From Fluviispira sanaruensis (GTDB taxonomy: Bacteria > Bdellovibrionota_B > Oligoflexia > Silvanigrellales > Silvanigrellaceae): a stretch of 64,000 nucleotides of DNA. Under the pieces are notes generated by a model. It was given only the letters and a program-made list of their open reading frames with translations, ran no database searches and was not told the origin of the DNA. The stretch spans positions 1,492,364 through 1,556,363 of the forward strand of contig NZ_AP019368.1 of NCBI RefSeq assembly GCF_004295685.1, written 5' to 3'. The position numbers and the translations under genes are program-made. This document shows positions 8,103-17,048 of the stretch, piece after piece (position 1 is the first letter of the stretch; every line of letters begins with the position of its first letter).

Positions 8103-9695
8103 ATGCGGACTCAATTTGTTTTTGTGTCTATAATATTAATATTATTAAATATTATATCAATATTTGTTTTTCCTTGGTTTTTGTTTTCTTTGATTCTCAT
8201 AATCCCGCTCATCGTGATGGGTATCATCGATATGCTTCAACCCTCGCAGACCTTGAGAAGAAATTTTCCTGTTCTTGCGCGTGCTCGTTACTTGTTAGAA
8301 GAGATACGCCCGGAAATGCAGCAGTATTTTATTGAATCGGACACTGAAGGGATGCCGTTCAATCGTGAACAGCGCTCTGTTGTTTATCAACGAGCAAAAG
8401 GAGCACGTGACACTGTTCCCTTCGGTACGAAAAAAAATGTTTATCAGGTTGGGTATGAGTGGGTAAATCATTCTTTGAGTCCGACCAAAGTGGAGTTTGA
8501 TAAACTCAGAGTGTTAATCGGTGGAAAAGATTGTCTTCAACCTTATAATGCGAGTCTGCTAAATATTTCGGCAATGAGTTATGGCTCGCTCAGTCGTAAT
8601 GCAATATTGGCATTAAATGGAGGAGCAAAGGCGGGAAAATTTGCTCACAATACTGGGGAAGGCGGCTTAACTCCTCATCATCTTGAAAATGGTGGTGATA
8701 TTATCTGGCAAATTGGCACAGGGTATTTTGGCTGTCGAAATTTAGACGGTACATTTAATGACCTCGAGTTTATTAAAAAAGCTGCGCACACTCCACAAGT
8801 TAAAATGATTGAAATCAAATTATCCCAAGGAGCCAAACCAGGACATGGTGGCATTCTCCCCGCGCAAAAAGTAACAAAAGAAGTTGCTGAAATTCGTGGA
8901 GTTCCTATGGGTAAAGATGTTTTATCACCTCCAGCGCATACAGCATTTAAAACGCCATCTGAGCTTTGTTACTTTATTGCAAATTTAAGAAGAATGTCTG
9001 GTGGGAAACCCGTCGGCATAAAGCTTTGTCTTGGGAATAAATGGGAGTTTATTGCTATCTGCAAGGCTATGCTCCTCACGGGCATGATGCCTGATTATAT
9101 ATCAATTGATGGAGCGGAAGGGGGGACTGGTGCTGCACCACTCGAATTTACAAATACTGTCGGCACACCTGGTATAGATGCACTGATGTTTGTTCACAAT
9201 TCGCTTGTTGGATTTGGTATCAGGAATAAAATAAAAGTTTTGTCATCTGGTAAAGTAACAACTGCCTTCGAAATGATAAAATTAATTTCGCTTGGTGCAG
9301 ATGCTGTTTATTCGGCAAGAGGGATGATGCTTGCTCTTGGTTGCATACAGGCTTTAAAATGCAACTCCAATCACTGCCCAACGGGTGTTGCTACTCAAAA
9401 TAAATCATTAATGGTTGGCCTTGATGTGACGGATAAGAAAAAAAGAGTTGCAAATTTTCATCACGAAACAATGAAAAGTTTGTTGGAAATAATTGAAGCA
9501 ATGGGGCTTGAAGGTCCACACGATTTAAGACCTTGGCATGTCATGCGGCGAGTCAGTGAAACAGATTCTAAGAATTATGCAGAAATTTTTGAATATATAT
9601 TAGAAGGATCATTGCTTGGCAATGATTTACCTTCATCTTTTGAGTCTGCAGTTAAATTGGCATCACCTGATAGTTTTAGGCCTATTTTTGTTTGA
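8103..9695 (+). CDS. FMN-binding glutamate synthase family oxidoreductase
   Basis: Related to the FMN/iron-sulfur synthase domain of glutamate synthase, as a standalone protein of 530 residues. Two hydrophobic N-terminal segments (about residues 3-45) suggest membrane attachment. The body carries SAMSYGSLSRNAILALNGGAK, PGHGGILPAQKVTKE, YISIDGAEGGTGAAP, and the [3Fe-4S] motif C-x5-C-x4-C in GCIQALKCNSNHCPTGVATQ. There is no glutaminase domain, so it cannot be a complete GltB; electron donor and substrate are unknown for most members. A good ribosome site (GAGAGGA) sets the start. It stands alone on the plus strand. Confidence 0.88.
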   Translation: MRTQFVFVSIILILLNIISIFVFPWFLFSLILIIPLIVMGIIDMLQPSQTLRRNFPVLARARYLLEEIRPEMQQYFIESDTEGMPFNREQRSVVYQRAKGARDTVPFGTKKNVYQVGYEWVNHSLSPTKVEFDKLRVLIGGKDCLQPYNASLLNISAMSYGSLSRNAILALNGGAKAGKFAHNTGEGGLTPHHLENGGDIIWQIGTGYFGCRNLDGTFNDLEFIKKAAHTPQVKMIEIKLSQGAKPGHGGILPAQKVTKEVAEIRGVPMGKDVLSPPAHTAFKTPSELCYFIANLRRMSGGKPVGIKLCLGNKWEFIAICKAMLLTGMMPDYISIDGAEGGTGAAPLEFTNTVGTPGIDALMFVHNSLVGFGIRNKIKVLSSGKVTTAFEMIKLISLGADAVYSARGMMLALGCIQALKCNSNHCPTGVATQNKSLMVGLDVTDKKKRVANFHHETMKSLLEIIEAMGLEGPHDLRPWHVMRRVSETDSKNYAEIFEYILEGSLLGNDLPSSFESAVKLASPDSFRPIFV

Positions 9696-9813
9696 TATTG
9701 AAATATATTTTAATTTTATAAAAAAGTGTTATTAAATTTTTCTATTTTAATGAAATGCTTTTTATTGATAAAAAATATTTGGGAAGCAATTGTATTTATT
9801 TTTAAAGAGGTTT

Positions 9814-9864
9814 ATGCTTTCTTGGGTTGATTTAAAACAATTTAAAAGGAGCGTTTACTTATGA
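9814..9864 (+). CDS. Possible 16-residue upstream ORF overlapping the MBL gene
   Basis: ATG 9814 opens a 16-codon ORF (MLSWVDLKQFKRSVYL) whose TGA overlaps the ATG of the metallo-hydrolase gene (ATGA). AGAGG stands only 3 bases before the start, which is short. It contains the ribosome site of the downstream gene, so translation of it could couple to or block the main gene. It may be chance. Confidence 0.25.
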   Translation: MLSWVDLKQFKRSVYL

Positions 9865-10760
9865 ATTTCCGAAAGCAATTGTTTGGAATTGTTACATTCG
9901 CATGCACATTTTTTTCTCTGTTAGCTGGGGCAGCTACACTGGAGATTAAGCCATATAATCCAGTTTTTGACCGGAAAGATAAAAAAATAAAACCAATTTT
10001 TCCTGTTGCTTCAGTCCTCATCACAGGGAAAAAAGATGCCGTTTTGATCGATGCTCAATTTCAAAAGGCATTTGCTACGGACTTAGTTAAGATGATTAAG
10101 GATTCCAAAAAAAACTTAACAACTGTTTTTGTAACTCATAAAGATCCAGATTTTTATTTTGGTCTTGATACAATAAAAAAAGAATTTCCAAATGTTAAAA
10201 TTTTAGCAACTAAATATACTGTAAATGATATTAAGGCTTCGATGGACGGTAAATTGAAATATTGGTCACCTATTTTAAAAGACCAAGCACCAGCAAAAGT
10301 CATCCTACCTGAAGTTCTTGACGGAAACTCCATTATGCTTGAGGGAGAAAAAATTGAAGTCATTGGTTTAGACAGCGCTGCTCCTGGAGATACATTCTTA
10401 TGGCTTCCATCCAACAAAACTGCAGTGGGAGGGGTGATTGTTTATGGCAACATGCATTTATGGGTTGCAGATAATCAGTCTGAAGAATCACGTAAACATT
10501 GGTTCGAAGCAATGGATGCTATGGAAAACTTAAAACCAACCAAAGTGATTCCAGGGCACTATTTATCTAAACCGATGAAAATTGAATCAATAAAATTTAC
10601 CCGTGATTATTTAAAAAAGTTTGAAGAAGAAGCAAAAAAAGCAAAAGACTCTAAGGAACTTATCGGTAGTATGAAGAAACTTTATCCTAAAATAGGTGGA
10701 AATACAGAACTTGAAATGAGTGCAAAAGTTATTAAAGGTGAAATGAAATGGCCTATGTGA
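9861..10760 (+). CDS. Secreted metallo-beta-lactamase-fold protein with altered metal motif
   Basis: 299 residues. The N-terminal signal peptide (FGIVTFACTFFSLLAGA) predicts export to the periplasm. MBL-fold landmarks: strand AVLIDAQF with the conserved Asp, FVTHKDPDFYFGL at the metal loop, WLPSNKTAVGGVIVYGNMHLWVAD, and the late PGHYLS. The usual HxHxDH is reduced to H93-K-D95-P-D97-F98: first His and Asp97 are kept, the second His is Asp and the metal-2 His is Phe. Hydrolase activity is therefore uncertain. The ribosome site AAAAGGAG precedes ATG 9861. A small upstream ORF overlaps the start and a hairpin follows the stop. Confidence 0.78.
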   Translation: MNFRKQLFGIVTFACTFFSLLAGAATLEIKPYNPVFDRKDKKIKPIFPVASVLITGKKDAVLIDAQFQKAFATDLVKMIKDSKKNLTTVFVTHKDPDFYFGLDTIKKEFPNVKILATKYTVNDIKASMDGKLKYWSPILKDQAPAKVILPEVLDGNSIMLEGEKIEVIGLDSAAPGDTFLWLPSNKTAVGGVIVYGNMHLWVADNQSEESRKHWFEAMDAMENLKPTKVIPGHYLSKPMKIESIKFTRDYLKKFEEEAKKAKDSKELIGSMKKLYPKIGGNTELEMSAKVIKGEMKWPM

Positions 10761-10776
10761 TACTTCCTCTTATATA

Positions 10777-10821
10777 GGTTTGTATTTTTGATATATAGAA
10801 AAGTATTTCAAAAATACAACC
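10777..10821 (+). terminator. Hairpin after the MBL-fold gene
   Basis: Left arm GGTTTGTATTTTTGA (10777-10791) pairs with TCAAAAATACAACC (10808-10821) with one bulged base; the loop is 16 bases. There is no T tract after it on the plus strand. It lies 16 bases after the stop and probably stabilises or ends the transcript. Confidence 0.5.
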
Positions 10822-10932
10822 TTGAGAACTTGATCTATTTTTAAACAATATAAAAAAATATAAAAATACATTCTCATTTAGCTTCATATACGCTATTATC
10901 AAATTCCATTTTATTAAAGGAGAAGTTCGTTA

Positions 10933-12534
10933 ATGGAATTAAAGCGTGGAATTTCTACATGGGGCATCTTGTTTGCTTCTGTCAGTGCAACGATCGGCTC
11001 GGGCTGGTTGTTTGGATCTCTATACACTGCCAAAATGGCTGGACCTGCGGCTATACTTGCTTGGTTTATCGGCGCCGTCGCGATTATCATAGTTGCAATG
11101 TGTTTTGCAGAATTATCGACGATGTTTCCTGTATCGGGAGGGCTCAGTGCCTTCCCTCTTTTTACCCATGGCACAACAATTTCATTTATTTTGGGTTGGG
11201 TTTCTTGGCTTGCATTTATTGTTATTGTTCCAATAGAAGTGCTTGCAGTTATCCAATATGCTGCCACCTTTATTCCATCACTTATGCAAAAAGTTGCTGA
11301 TTCCGATCAGCTTACTCCTTCGGGTTATATTGTCGCCTTTTTTCTTACGGGAATTTTATTATTAATTAATATTACAAGTGCTCGCATAATGTCGAAAACG
11401 AGTTTTTATATTACGATTTGGAAATTGCTTGTTCCATGTTTATTAATTATTCTTTTTCTATATAAATCGCATCATTTTGAAAATTTAACTTCCCACGGAT
11501 TCGCTCCAAATGGCATGCAAGGTTTATTTGCCTCTTTATCAGTAGGTGGAATTATTCTTGCTTATAATGGTTTTCAACCTGGAGTTGCCCTAGCCGGTGA
11601 AACAAAAAATCCACAGCGGAGCATTCCAATCGCAATTGTTGGTTCGATGGTTATCTGTATGTTTATTTATTGCTTTCTCCAATTCGCTTTTATTTTAGCT
11701 GTTCCTCCTGAGAATCTCGCAAACGGCTGGAGTGCTTTGACTTTTGCGGGCCAAGAAGGACCTTTTGCGGGTCTTGCAATTATTATTGGTTTGGCTTGGT
11801 TTGGTATCATACTTTATTCTGACGCTCTTATTTCGCCATTTGGCAGTGGAGTTATATTTATGGCGGCTTCTGCCCGTGCTTCATATAGTATGAGTAAAAG
11901 TAAGTTGATGCCCCATTTTTTTCAATTATTGTCAAAAAATGCTGTACCTATTCCGGGATTGTTAGTGACTTTTATTCTTTCACTCGTAATATTTGTTTGT
12001 TTCGATAATTGGCAAGAAATGGCATCATTTTATGCAGCAGCAATTTGCCTCTGCAATGCCGTCATTCCTGTTACATTGTTTGTTATGCGCAAAGATTTTC
12101 CTAATTTGCCAAGACCATTTAAGATCTTTTCTTATAAAATTTTCTCAATGTTAGCGTTTTATATTAGTAATATGTTGTTTTATTGGTGCGGATGGCACAT
12201 TATTTGGAAACTCGATATTGTTATTCTCATCGGAATCGTCATGCTGGCTACCATGAATTATTTTAACAAAAGCCAACTTTCGATTGATCTGAAAGCATCT
12301 ATTTGGCTAGCTTTTTATTTAATCGCTTTTAACATTGTCTCCTACCTCGGTTCTTACGGCATCGGTGCTCTTAATATTATTGCAAATGGCTATGATTTTG
12401 TTTGGATTGCAGTTATCAGCTCTATTTCGGTACTTCTTGCTAGCAAGTATAAACTTGCAAATGTTAAAGCAGAAAAACTTATTCAAGAAACACTAGAATC
12501 TATTGAGAATGAAAAAACTAAACTCAGCACTTAA
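10933..12534 (+). CDS. APC-superfamily amino acid permease (YveA-like)
   Basis: Inner-membrane amino-acid:proton symporter or exchanger of 533 residues with about 12-14 helices. The start of helix 1 has the APC unwinding motif TIGSGWLFGS, followed by FAELSTMFPVSGG in helix 2. The later segment YNGFQPGVALAGETKNPQRSIPIAI is the family's helix 6/loop signature. The overall pattern fits the YveA/aspartate-proton symporter branch, but the substrate is not determined. AAAGGAGAA (10916-10924) is a strong ribosome site. Monocistronic; a 9-bp inverted repeat spans the stop codon. Confidence 0.85.
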   Translation: MELKRGISTWGILFASVSATIGSGWLFGSLYTAKMAGPAAILAWFIGAVAIIIVAMCFAELSTMFPVSGGLSAFPLFTHGTTISFILGWVSWLAFIVIVPIEVLAVIQYAATFIPSLMQKVADSDQLTPSGYIVAFFLTGILLLINITSARIMSKTSFYITIWKLLVPCLLIILFLYKSHHFENLTSHGFAPNGMQGLFASLSVGGIILAYNGFQPGVALAGETKNPQRSIPIAIVGSMVICMFIYCFLQFAFILAVPPENLANGWSALTFAGQEGPFAGLAIIIGLAWFGIILYSDALISPFGSGVIFMAASARASYSMSKSKLMPHFFQLLSKNAVPIPGLLVTFILSLVIFVCFDNWQEMASFYAAAICLCNAVIPVTLFVMRKDFPNLPRPFKIFSYKIFSMLAFYISNMLFYWCGWHIIWKLDIVILIGIVMLATMNYFNKSQLSIDLKASIWLAFYLIAFNIVSYLGSYGIGALNIIANGYDFVWIAVISSISVLLASKYKLANVKAEKLIQETLESIENEKTKLST

Positions 12535-12563
12535 ATCTCTATTAAGTGATCTATTTTAAGTGC
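12527..12563 (+). terminator. Possible terminator across the permease stop
   Basis: GCACTTAAA (12527-12535) pairs with TTTAAGTGC (12555-12563), a perfect 9-bp stem with a 19-base loop, followed after a few bases by a T-rich run. The left arm includes the stop codon. Confidence 0.4.
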
Positions 12564-12676
12564 GGTATTATTTTCATCGTTCGCCAATTTCATTGCAAAT
12601 TCTCTATAAGACAAAATTTTAAAATCAATTTAGAACATTTTTTAAAATCATATTCTGGAAGTTTTAAAGGTGAAAA

Positions 12677-14533
12677 ATGTTGAGGATTGTACTAGCCACA
12701 TTGCTGAGTCTTCTTATGTGTGCTTGTTCTCTTGAGCGCAAAGGCATGATAACTATAACTGTGGTGAACAGTGATCAAAAAAAATTACCACAAACTGGGC
12801 TGTTTTTGTATGACATCTCAAATGATCCTAAAAATGAAAGAAAATTGATCCAAACACTAACCGATTCCACCGGAAAAGTGATTTGGGAGTTGAATTATTC
12901 AAATGTAAAAAAAGTTAAAATTGTTGCAAAAAATGAAAACTTAGAAACACTTTATTTACCAGAAATGAAATATTTTATCACCCCAGCTTGGTGGCAAGAA
13001 CAAGATATTGAAATATTAATTACTCTCAAAAAAATTTCATTCAAAGAAAATTTGTCACTACTATCTAAAGCAAAGAGCGAAAATAATCTCAAGACGAAAG
13101 AAACTTTGCTTGATTTTCCTGACGATCCCATCAGTCAAAGTATAGCTATTTCACAATTTGAGAGCAATTTAACCCCTGAGATTATTAAACCCATTCTTTT
13201 TAATACAATCTTGAATACAAATATAAATAAACAGATGAATCTTGATTCTAAAGAAACTGAAATTAAGACGAACGAAAAAGTTACCATAACCGAAAATAAA
13301 AATGTGCTTTTTGATGATTCCGTCATTATTGAAGTTTTTGGAGAAGCGAAACCATTGGAAAATGTACAAGTTTATTTAGGGCGAAATGCTACACAGACTG
13401 TTTCTTTTGTTGGATCGACAGATATGAAGGGAAATATTGTGATCCCTATGCCGAAAAATAGAAGAGGAGATATGTTTTATTTAAAGAGAAATTCATATTT
13501 AACAATGGCAAAACCGATATCATCTGGGAGTGGTCGTCAGAAATTAAGAGTCGATATGTTGCCAGGAAAGAGCACAGAATTTTTATTAAATAATTTTGCC
13601 TATGGCTTTGGGCGGGGTATGGATAAGACAGAATTGCACTTTAATTCCTTGAAAGTGGATCAATCCACAATGCTGGGTTTTGTTACGTTGGCAAAGCCAT
13701 TTGAAGAAAAATCAAATATATCTGTCGTGCAAAAAAATGCGATTCCAGAAAAACTTGAGCCTTCTTTTTTAAAAAAGAATTTGGAATTCTTTAATCTCGT
13801 TAATCAAATTCCTGTTATTTTTGTCACTTCTTTATCACCCTATAAACCTTCAGTTGGTTTAATAGAACCGCCGTTGATCGGGTCATTACAAACAAATATG
13901 TTATGGAGGCGAATCAGACGGGAATTTTTTTCTCGCTTTATGAATGAATTTTATATGCGGGGAATTATAGCGGAAGACGTGCAAAGAATGGCGAACTCTT
14001 TAGAAATGTCGCCACTTGAAATGGCAAAAGCAGGGTGGAAGAACGCTCCTTTTGCAACAGATCTCGATATGATTATGTCAATTCAATTTAAAGATGAAAA
14101 TGATAAGTTCACAGATATAGAAGGTAAAGTTTATGATAAATCAGGTAGACTGATTTCAGAGAGGATTGTCTCTATAAATGAAAAAGATGGAGAAAAGTCT
14201 GCGGCTAAATTATTTTCTTTATTAAGTGCAGATCTCCCTATTGAAGGTTCGATTGTAAAAAAAGCAAAAACTGAAGTAACAATTAATATTGGAAAAAATT
14301 ATAATATATCGATAGGCGATCAATTCGTGGCTTATATTGGAAAATCTTCTTTTTCCCAACCAGATAAACCCGTTGCACTCATAAAAGTAAAAAGTGTAAA
14401 TGAGAAAGACAGTCTTGCTGATGTTATAACGGGACTTGATAAAATTGACAAGATAGATGTAATTCGTATAACTCGCTATCCTGAGAAATGGATTCAATCA
14501 GAATTGTCTAAGCAAATAGCAAATTCTCAATAA
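12677..14533 (+). CDS. Predicted lipoprotein with Ig-like and FlgT-C-like regions, function unknown
   Basis: 618 residues. The N-terminus is a lipoprotein signal with the modified residue probably Cys17 (LLSLLMCAC-S), so it should be membrane-anchored. Two beta-rich stretches resemble carboxypeptidase-regulatory/Ig-like repeats (about 24-85: ITVVNSDQKKLPQTGLFLYD; about 215-290: VIIEVFGEAKPLENVQVYLG). The C-terminal third (from about residue 380) contains VRI-free alpha/beta sequence ending in INIGKNYNISIGDQFVAYI with VALIKVKSVNE. This resembles the beta-domain at the C-terminus of FlgT and related stress/assembly lipoproteins. I do not recognise a specific family. It is followed after 19 bases by a second lipoprotein, the predicted aminopeptidase, so the two are probably an operon. 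Confidence 0.75.
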   Translation: MLRIVLATLLSLLMCACSLERKGMITITVVNSDQKKLPQTGLFLYDISNDPKNERKLIQTLTDSTGKVIWELNYSNVKKVKIVAKNENLETLYLPEMKYFITPAWWQEQDIEILITLKKISFKENLSLLSKAKSENNLKTKETLLDFPDDPISQSIAISQFESNLTPEIIKPILFNTILNTNINKQMNLDSKETEIKTNEKVTITENKNVLFDDSVIIEVFGEAKPLENVQVYLGRNATQTVSFVGSTDMKGNIVIPMPKNRRGDMFYLKRNSYLTMAKPISSGSGRQKLRVDMLPGKSTEFLLNNFAYGFGRGMDKTELHFNSLKVDQSTMLGFVTLAKPFEEKSNISVVQKNAIPEKLEPSFLKKNLEFFNLVNQIPVIFVTSLSPYKPSVGLIEPPLIGSLQTNMLWRRIRREFFSRFMNEFYMRGIIAEDVQRMANSLEMSPLEMAKAGWKNAPFATDLDMIMSIQFKDENDKFTDIEGKVYDKSGRLISERIVSINEKDGEKSAAKLFSLLSADLPIEGSIVKKAKTEVTINIGKNYNISIGDQFVAYIGKSSFSQPDKPVALIKVKSVNEKDSLADVITGLDKIDKIDVIRITRYPEKWIQSELSKQIANSQ

Positions 14534-14552
14534 TCTTTATAAGGAATTTAAA

Positions 14553-15644
14553 TTGAAAATTGGATTTATTATAGCAACATCTTTTCTATTCAGCGGTTGT
14601 TACTCTATCAGTCAAGGATACGGCCAAGTTAAACTCCTCATGAAACAAGAACCCATCAAAGATGTGATAAAAGAAAATAAAGAAACAGAAGATCGACTCA
14701 AAAAACTTAAAATAGTTCAGCCTATTTTAGACTTTGCGCAAGCTGAAATAGGTCTGACTCCTGGAGGAAGTTATCAAAAATATATTGCATTGGATAAACC
14801 TTATGTCTCTTGGATCGTACAAGCTGCACGAAAGCGTTCCCTTGAGTTAAAAACATGGTGGTTTCCTTTTGTTGGTTCTCAACCCTATTTAGGATATTTT
14901 GAGAAAGAAAATGCATTGGAAATGCAAAAAACTTTAATAAATGATGGCTATGACACTGTTTCGGGGGGGGTATCCGCATTTTCACTCTTAGGATATTATC
15001 CAGATCCTTTATACTCATCGATAATTGATAATTCAACAGTGCCAGATTTTATAGAAACAATAATACATGAGTCATTGCATAGAACTATTTATATCCCGAA
15101 TTACTATGCATTTAATGAAAATCTAGCGGACTTCATTGCTAAAAAAGCAACAGTTATTTTTTTAAAAAAGAACCAAAATATTGGAGAAAATCCAGCTTTA
15201 TATGAGCAACAATATTTAAAAAATCAAATGGTGCAGAAGAAATTCCAAACATTTTTAAATAAAACAAAAAAAGAATTGGATACATTTTATCAAGATATTG
15301 CAAATCATTCAGAATATGTAGATGAGGAAAAGTTTTTACTCAAACGAGAAATGGAATTTAATAGAATTGCAGGTGAATACAAAAAATATATGAACGGATT
15401 GGAAATTGGCACATCTTATGAGCATTCATTTCAAAAAGGAAAAATAAACAATGCTCTTATTTTGGCTTATTCAGTTTATGAATCAAAACAAGAGCCGTTT
15501 GAGATTGCCTTAAAAAATGCGGATGGTAATCTTAAGCAATTGGTGAAAAATCTTGAACTTTGCTTTTCGACTTCTCCGCAGGATGAGCAAGATCTATGGC
15601 AGAAGGTTGTACAGTGTAAGACACCTTCTTCTTTAAAAGAATAG
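14553..15644 (+). CDS. Predicted aminopeptidase lipoprotein (COG4324-like)
   Basis: 363 residues starting at TTG 14553, supported by AAGGA (14541-14545). Lipoprotein signal with lipobox LFSGC (Cys16). The zinc protease motif HExxH is present as IIHESLHRTIY (His-Glu-x-x-His), with a downstream Glu in AFNENLADFIA. The N-terminal part YGQVKLLMKQEPI is characteristic of the 'predicted aminopeptidase' family (PF10023). Activity of this family is predicted rather than broadly proven. It would act in the periplasm. Its 3' end overlaps the convergent MFS gene by 113 bases, so the last 37 codons of both genes are read on opposite strands. Confidence 0.8.
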   Translation: MKIGFIIATSFLFSGCYSISQGYGQVKLLMKQEPIKDVIKENKETEDRLKKLKIVQPILDFAQAEIGLTPGGSYQKYIALDKPYVSWIVQAARKRSLELKTWWFPFVGSQPYLGYFEKENALEMQKTLINDGYDTVSGGVSAFSLLGYYPDPLYSSIIDNSTVPDFIETIIHESLHRTIYIPNYYAFNENLADFIAKKATVIFLKKNQNIGENPALYEQQYLKNQMVQKKFQTFLNKTKKELDTFYQDIANHSEYVDEEKFLLKREMEFNRIAGEYKKYMNGLEIGTSYEHSFQKGKINNALILAYSVYESKQEPFEIALKNADGNLKQLVKNLELCFSTSPQDEQDLWQKVVQCKTPSSLKE

Positions 15645-16821
15645 TATAAACAACAGGTGGTACAGCAGCGAGAAGAACAATACCGACAACCGCGAAGCTT
15701 GCCGTTTCAGACCACATTTCGCTTAAAGCACCTCCACACGTTGGACCGAGTATCATTCCCAAAGAATAAACAAGATTAAATATTCCATAAGCTATATGAT
15801 AAAGCCCTTTCATTTCTGATTTATCAATTTCATCTGCAAAGGCAGAAAGCACTGGGCTCATGAAAAAGGCAGAAGAGACACCGAGTAAGCTCATTAAAAT
15901 AAAAAAAGATGGGAGTGTTTGTGTGCTTGCCATCGATAAAAAGAGCACACCGCAAGAAAACATGCCTATAACTATCATTTTAAGTTTACCGTATTTATCA
16001 GCAAGTTTACCAACGAAGGGAGATAAAATTCCAAGGGTCAAGACTTGTACACCAAATAATAAACCGATGGTCATACTTGAAGCATCAAATTGGCGCGATA
16101 CAAATAAAGCAAGAGTGGGTTCAAGCATGGAAATCATGAAAGATTCTAGTAATACAACGGCACACAAGCCAAAAAGAATATTGTTTTTAGAAATTAACTT
16201 AACAAAATCAAGATTATTATATTTTTTAAGATTGATAATCACTTCATTTCTATCTTTTAAGAGATAGAAAAGTGCTAAACTGATTATTGTAAATAAAGAA
16301 ACACCAAAGAACGGTAAATACAATCCACCGAATTCATATAAAAAGCCGGCAAAAGGTGCACCGAGAAGGTGGCCTACGGAAACTCCGACCATAACGGTAC
16401 CAAGAGCTGTCGATCTTTTTTGTGGATGCACATTCAATGCAACCAATCCTAACCCTGCTGTCCAAGTAATAGCTGCAGAAGCACCTTGTAAAAATCGCGC
16501 TAAAAACAGAAGACCGATAGAATTACCAAATGGGAAGAGTATTAAGCTAAAAAATAAGAGAAACCCGCCAAATATAAGAGTGGATTTGTTACCAATTTTT
16601 TGTGTCAGAAAATTCACAAATGGTACGCTCAATAAGAGACCAATAGCATAAATAGAAACAAATAAACTTGTCAAGGTGTTGGAGTGATTCAAATATTGGC
16701 TTGCATAGATAGGTAATAGAGGAACAACTATTCCATAACTCATAGCATCTACGAACATGGCAAACGCAACAGCAATCACAACAAATATTTTATTATTAGT
16801 TTGGTTAGTGACTGCGAACAT
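15532..16821 (-). CDS. MFS drug exporter, DHA1 type, with leader peptide upstream
   Basis: 429 residues, 12 predicted helices. Helix 1 FVDAMSYGIVVPLLPIYA, motif A (VNFLTQKIGNKSTLIFGG), the antiporter motif C region (GVSVGHLLGAPFAGFLYEFGG) and the second motif A repeat (GKLADKYGKLKMIVIG) place it with proton-driven drug/monoamine exporters. A 33-residue hydrophilic tail follows the last helix and is encoded opposite the aminopeptidase 3' end. The start at 16821 has a strong site (AAGGGGG). A 220-base 5' leader containing an 18-codon ORF and two hairpins suggests expression is controlled in the leader. Substrate unknown. Confidence 0.85.
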   Translation of the reverse strand: MFAVTNQTNNKIFVVIAVAFAMFVDAMSYGIVVPLLPIYASQYLNHSNTLTSLFVSIYAIGLLLSVPFVNFLTQKIGNKSTLIFGGFLLFFSLILFPFGNSIGLLFLARFLQGASAAITWTAGLGLVALNVHPQKRSTALGTVMVGVSVGHLLGAPFAGFLYEFGGLYLPFFGVSLFTIISLALFYLLKDRNEVIINLKKYNNLDFVKLISKNNILFGLCAVVLLESFMISMLEPTLALFVSRQFDASSMTIGLLFGVQVLTLGILSPFVGKLADKYGKLKMIVIGMFSCGVLFLSMASTQTLPSFFILMSLLGVSSAFFMSPVLSAFADEIDKSEMKGLYHIAYGIFNLVYSLGMILGPTCGGALSEMWSETASFAVVGIVLLAAVPPVVYTILLKKKVSYTVQPSAIDLAHPAEKSKSKVQDFSPIA

Positions 16822-16963
16822 AGCAGTCCCCCTTTTTATTTATTATTCTGATCTTTAATTTATATTTAACTTTTACATTAAAATTTTTAAAAAGATCTTA
16901 GTTAAAATTAAATGTTTTTATTATTTTACCTGTCGCGATTGAATATAGACAGGCTTGAGGGAT
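16822..16963 (-). promoter_or_regulatory. 5' leader of the MFS gene: two hairpins
   Basis: Read on the minus strand, CCTGTC (16953-16948) pairs with GACAGG (16934-16929) in a 6-bp stem beginning 10 bases after the leader-peptide stop. Further on, GATCTTT (16897-16891) pairs with AAAGATC (16856-16850), ending about 30 bases before the MFS start. The first hairpin follows the leader ORF as attenuator elements do. No long U tract follows it, so an effect on translation or message stability is more likely than simple termination. Confidence 0.45.
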
Positions 16964-17020
16964 TTAGGCCGGTCCAGGGCTAGCAGGTAAGAGGCTTGTG
17001 CCGTTAGAAATAAATTTCAT
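16964..17020 (-). CDS. 18-residue leader peptide upstream of the MFS exporter
   Basis: ATG 17020 to TAA 16964 encodes MKFISNGTSLLPASPGPA. GGAG (17029-17026) lies 5 bases before the start, and a good promoter stands about 30 bases further up. The ORF is far richer in G+C (about half) than its AT-rich surroundings, and it is the reason this patch stands out. The C-terminus PASPGPA before the stop is proline/glycine-rich, a composition seen in several ribosome-arrest peptides. Inference: a sensor of ribosome-targeting drugs or of slowed translation that controls the exporter. Conservation has not been tested. Confidence 0.6.
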   Translation of the reverse strand: MKFISNGTSLLPASPGPA

Positions 17021-17048
17021 AAAAACTCCACAAAATCGTGCTCTTATA

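Noticed and set aside
8060-8335. 91-residue ORF overlapping the glutamate synthase-like gene
   Set aside because: Out-of-frame shadow of the strong gene at 8103, without its own ribosome site.
15860-16267. 135-residue ORF opposite the MFS gene
   Set aside because: Antisense shadow of a well-supported transporter gene.
16921-17020. G+C-rich patch considered as tRNA, SRP RNA or riboswitch
   Set aside because: No tRNA acceptor/T-loop pattern, no SRP GGAAG-type loop and no riboswitch core I know. The patch is better explained by the 18-codon leader ORF on the minus strand.
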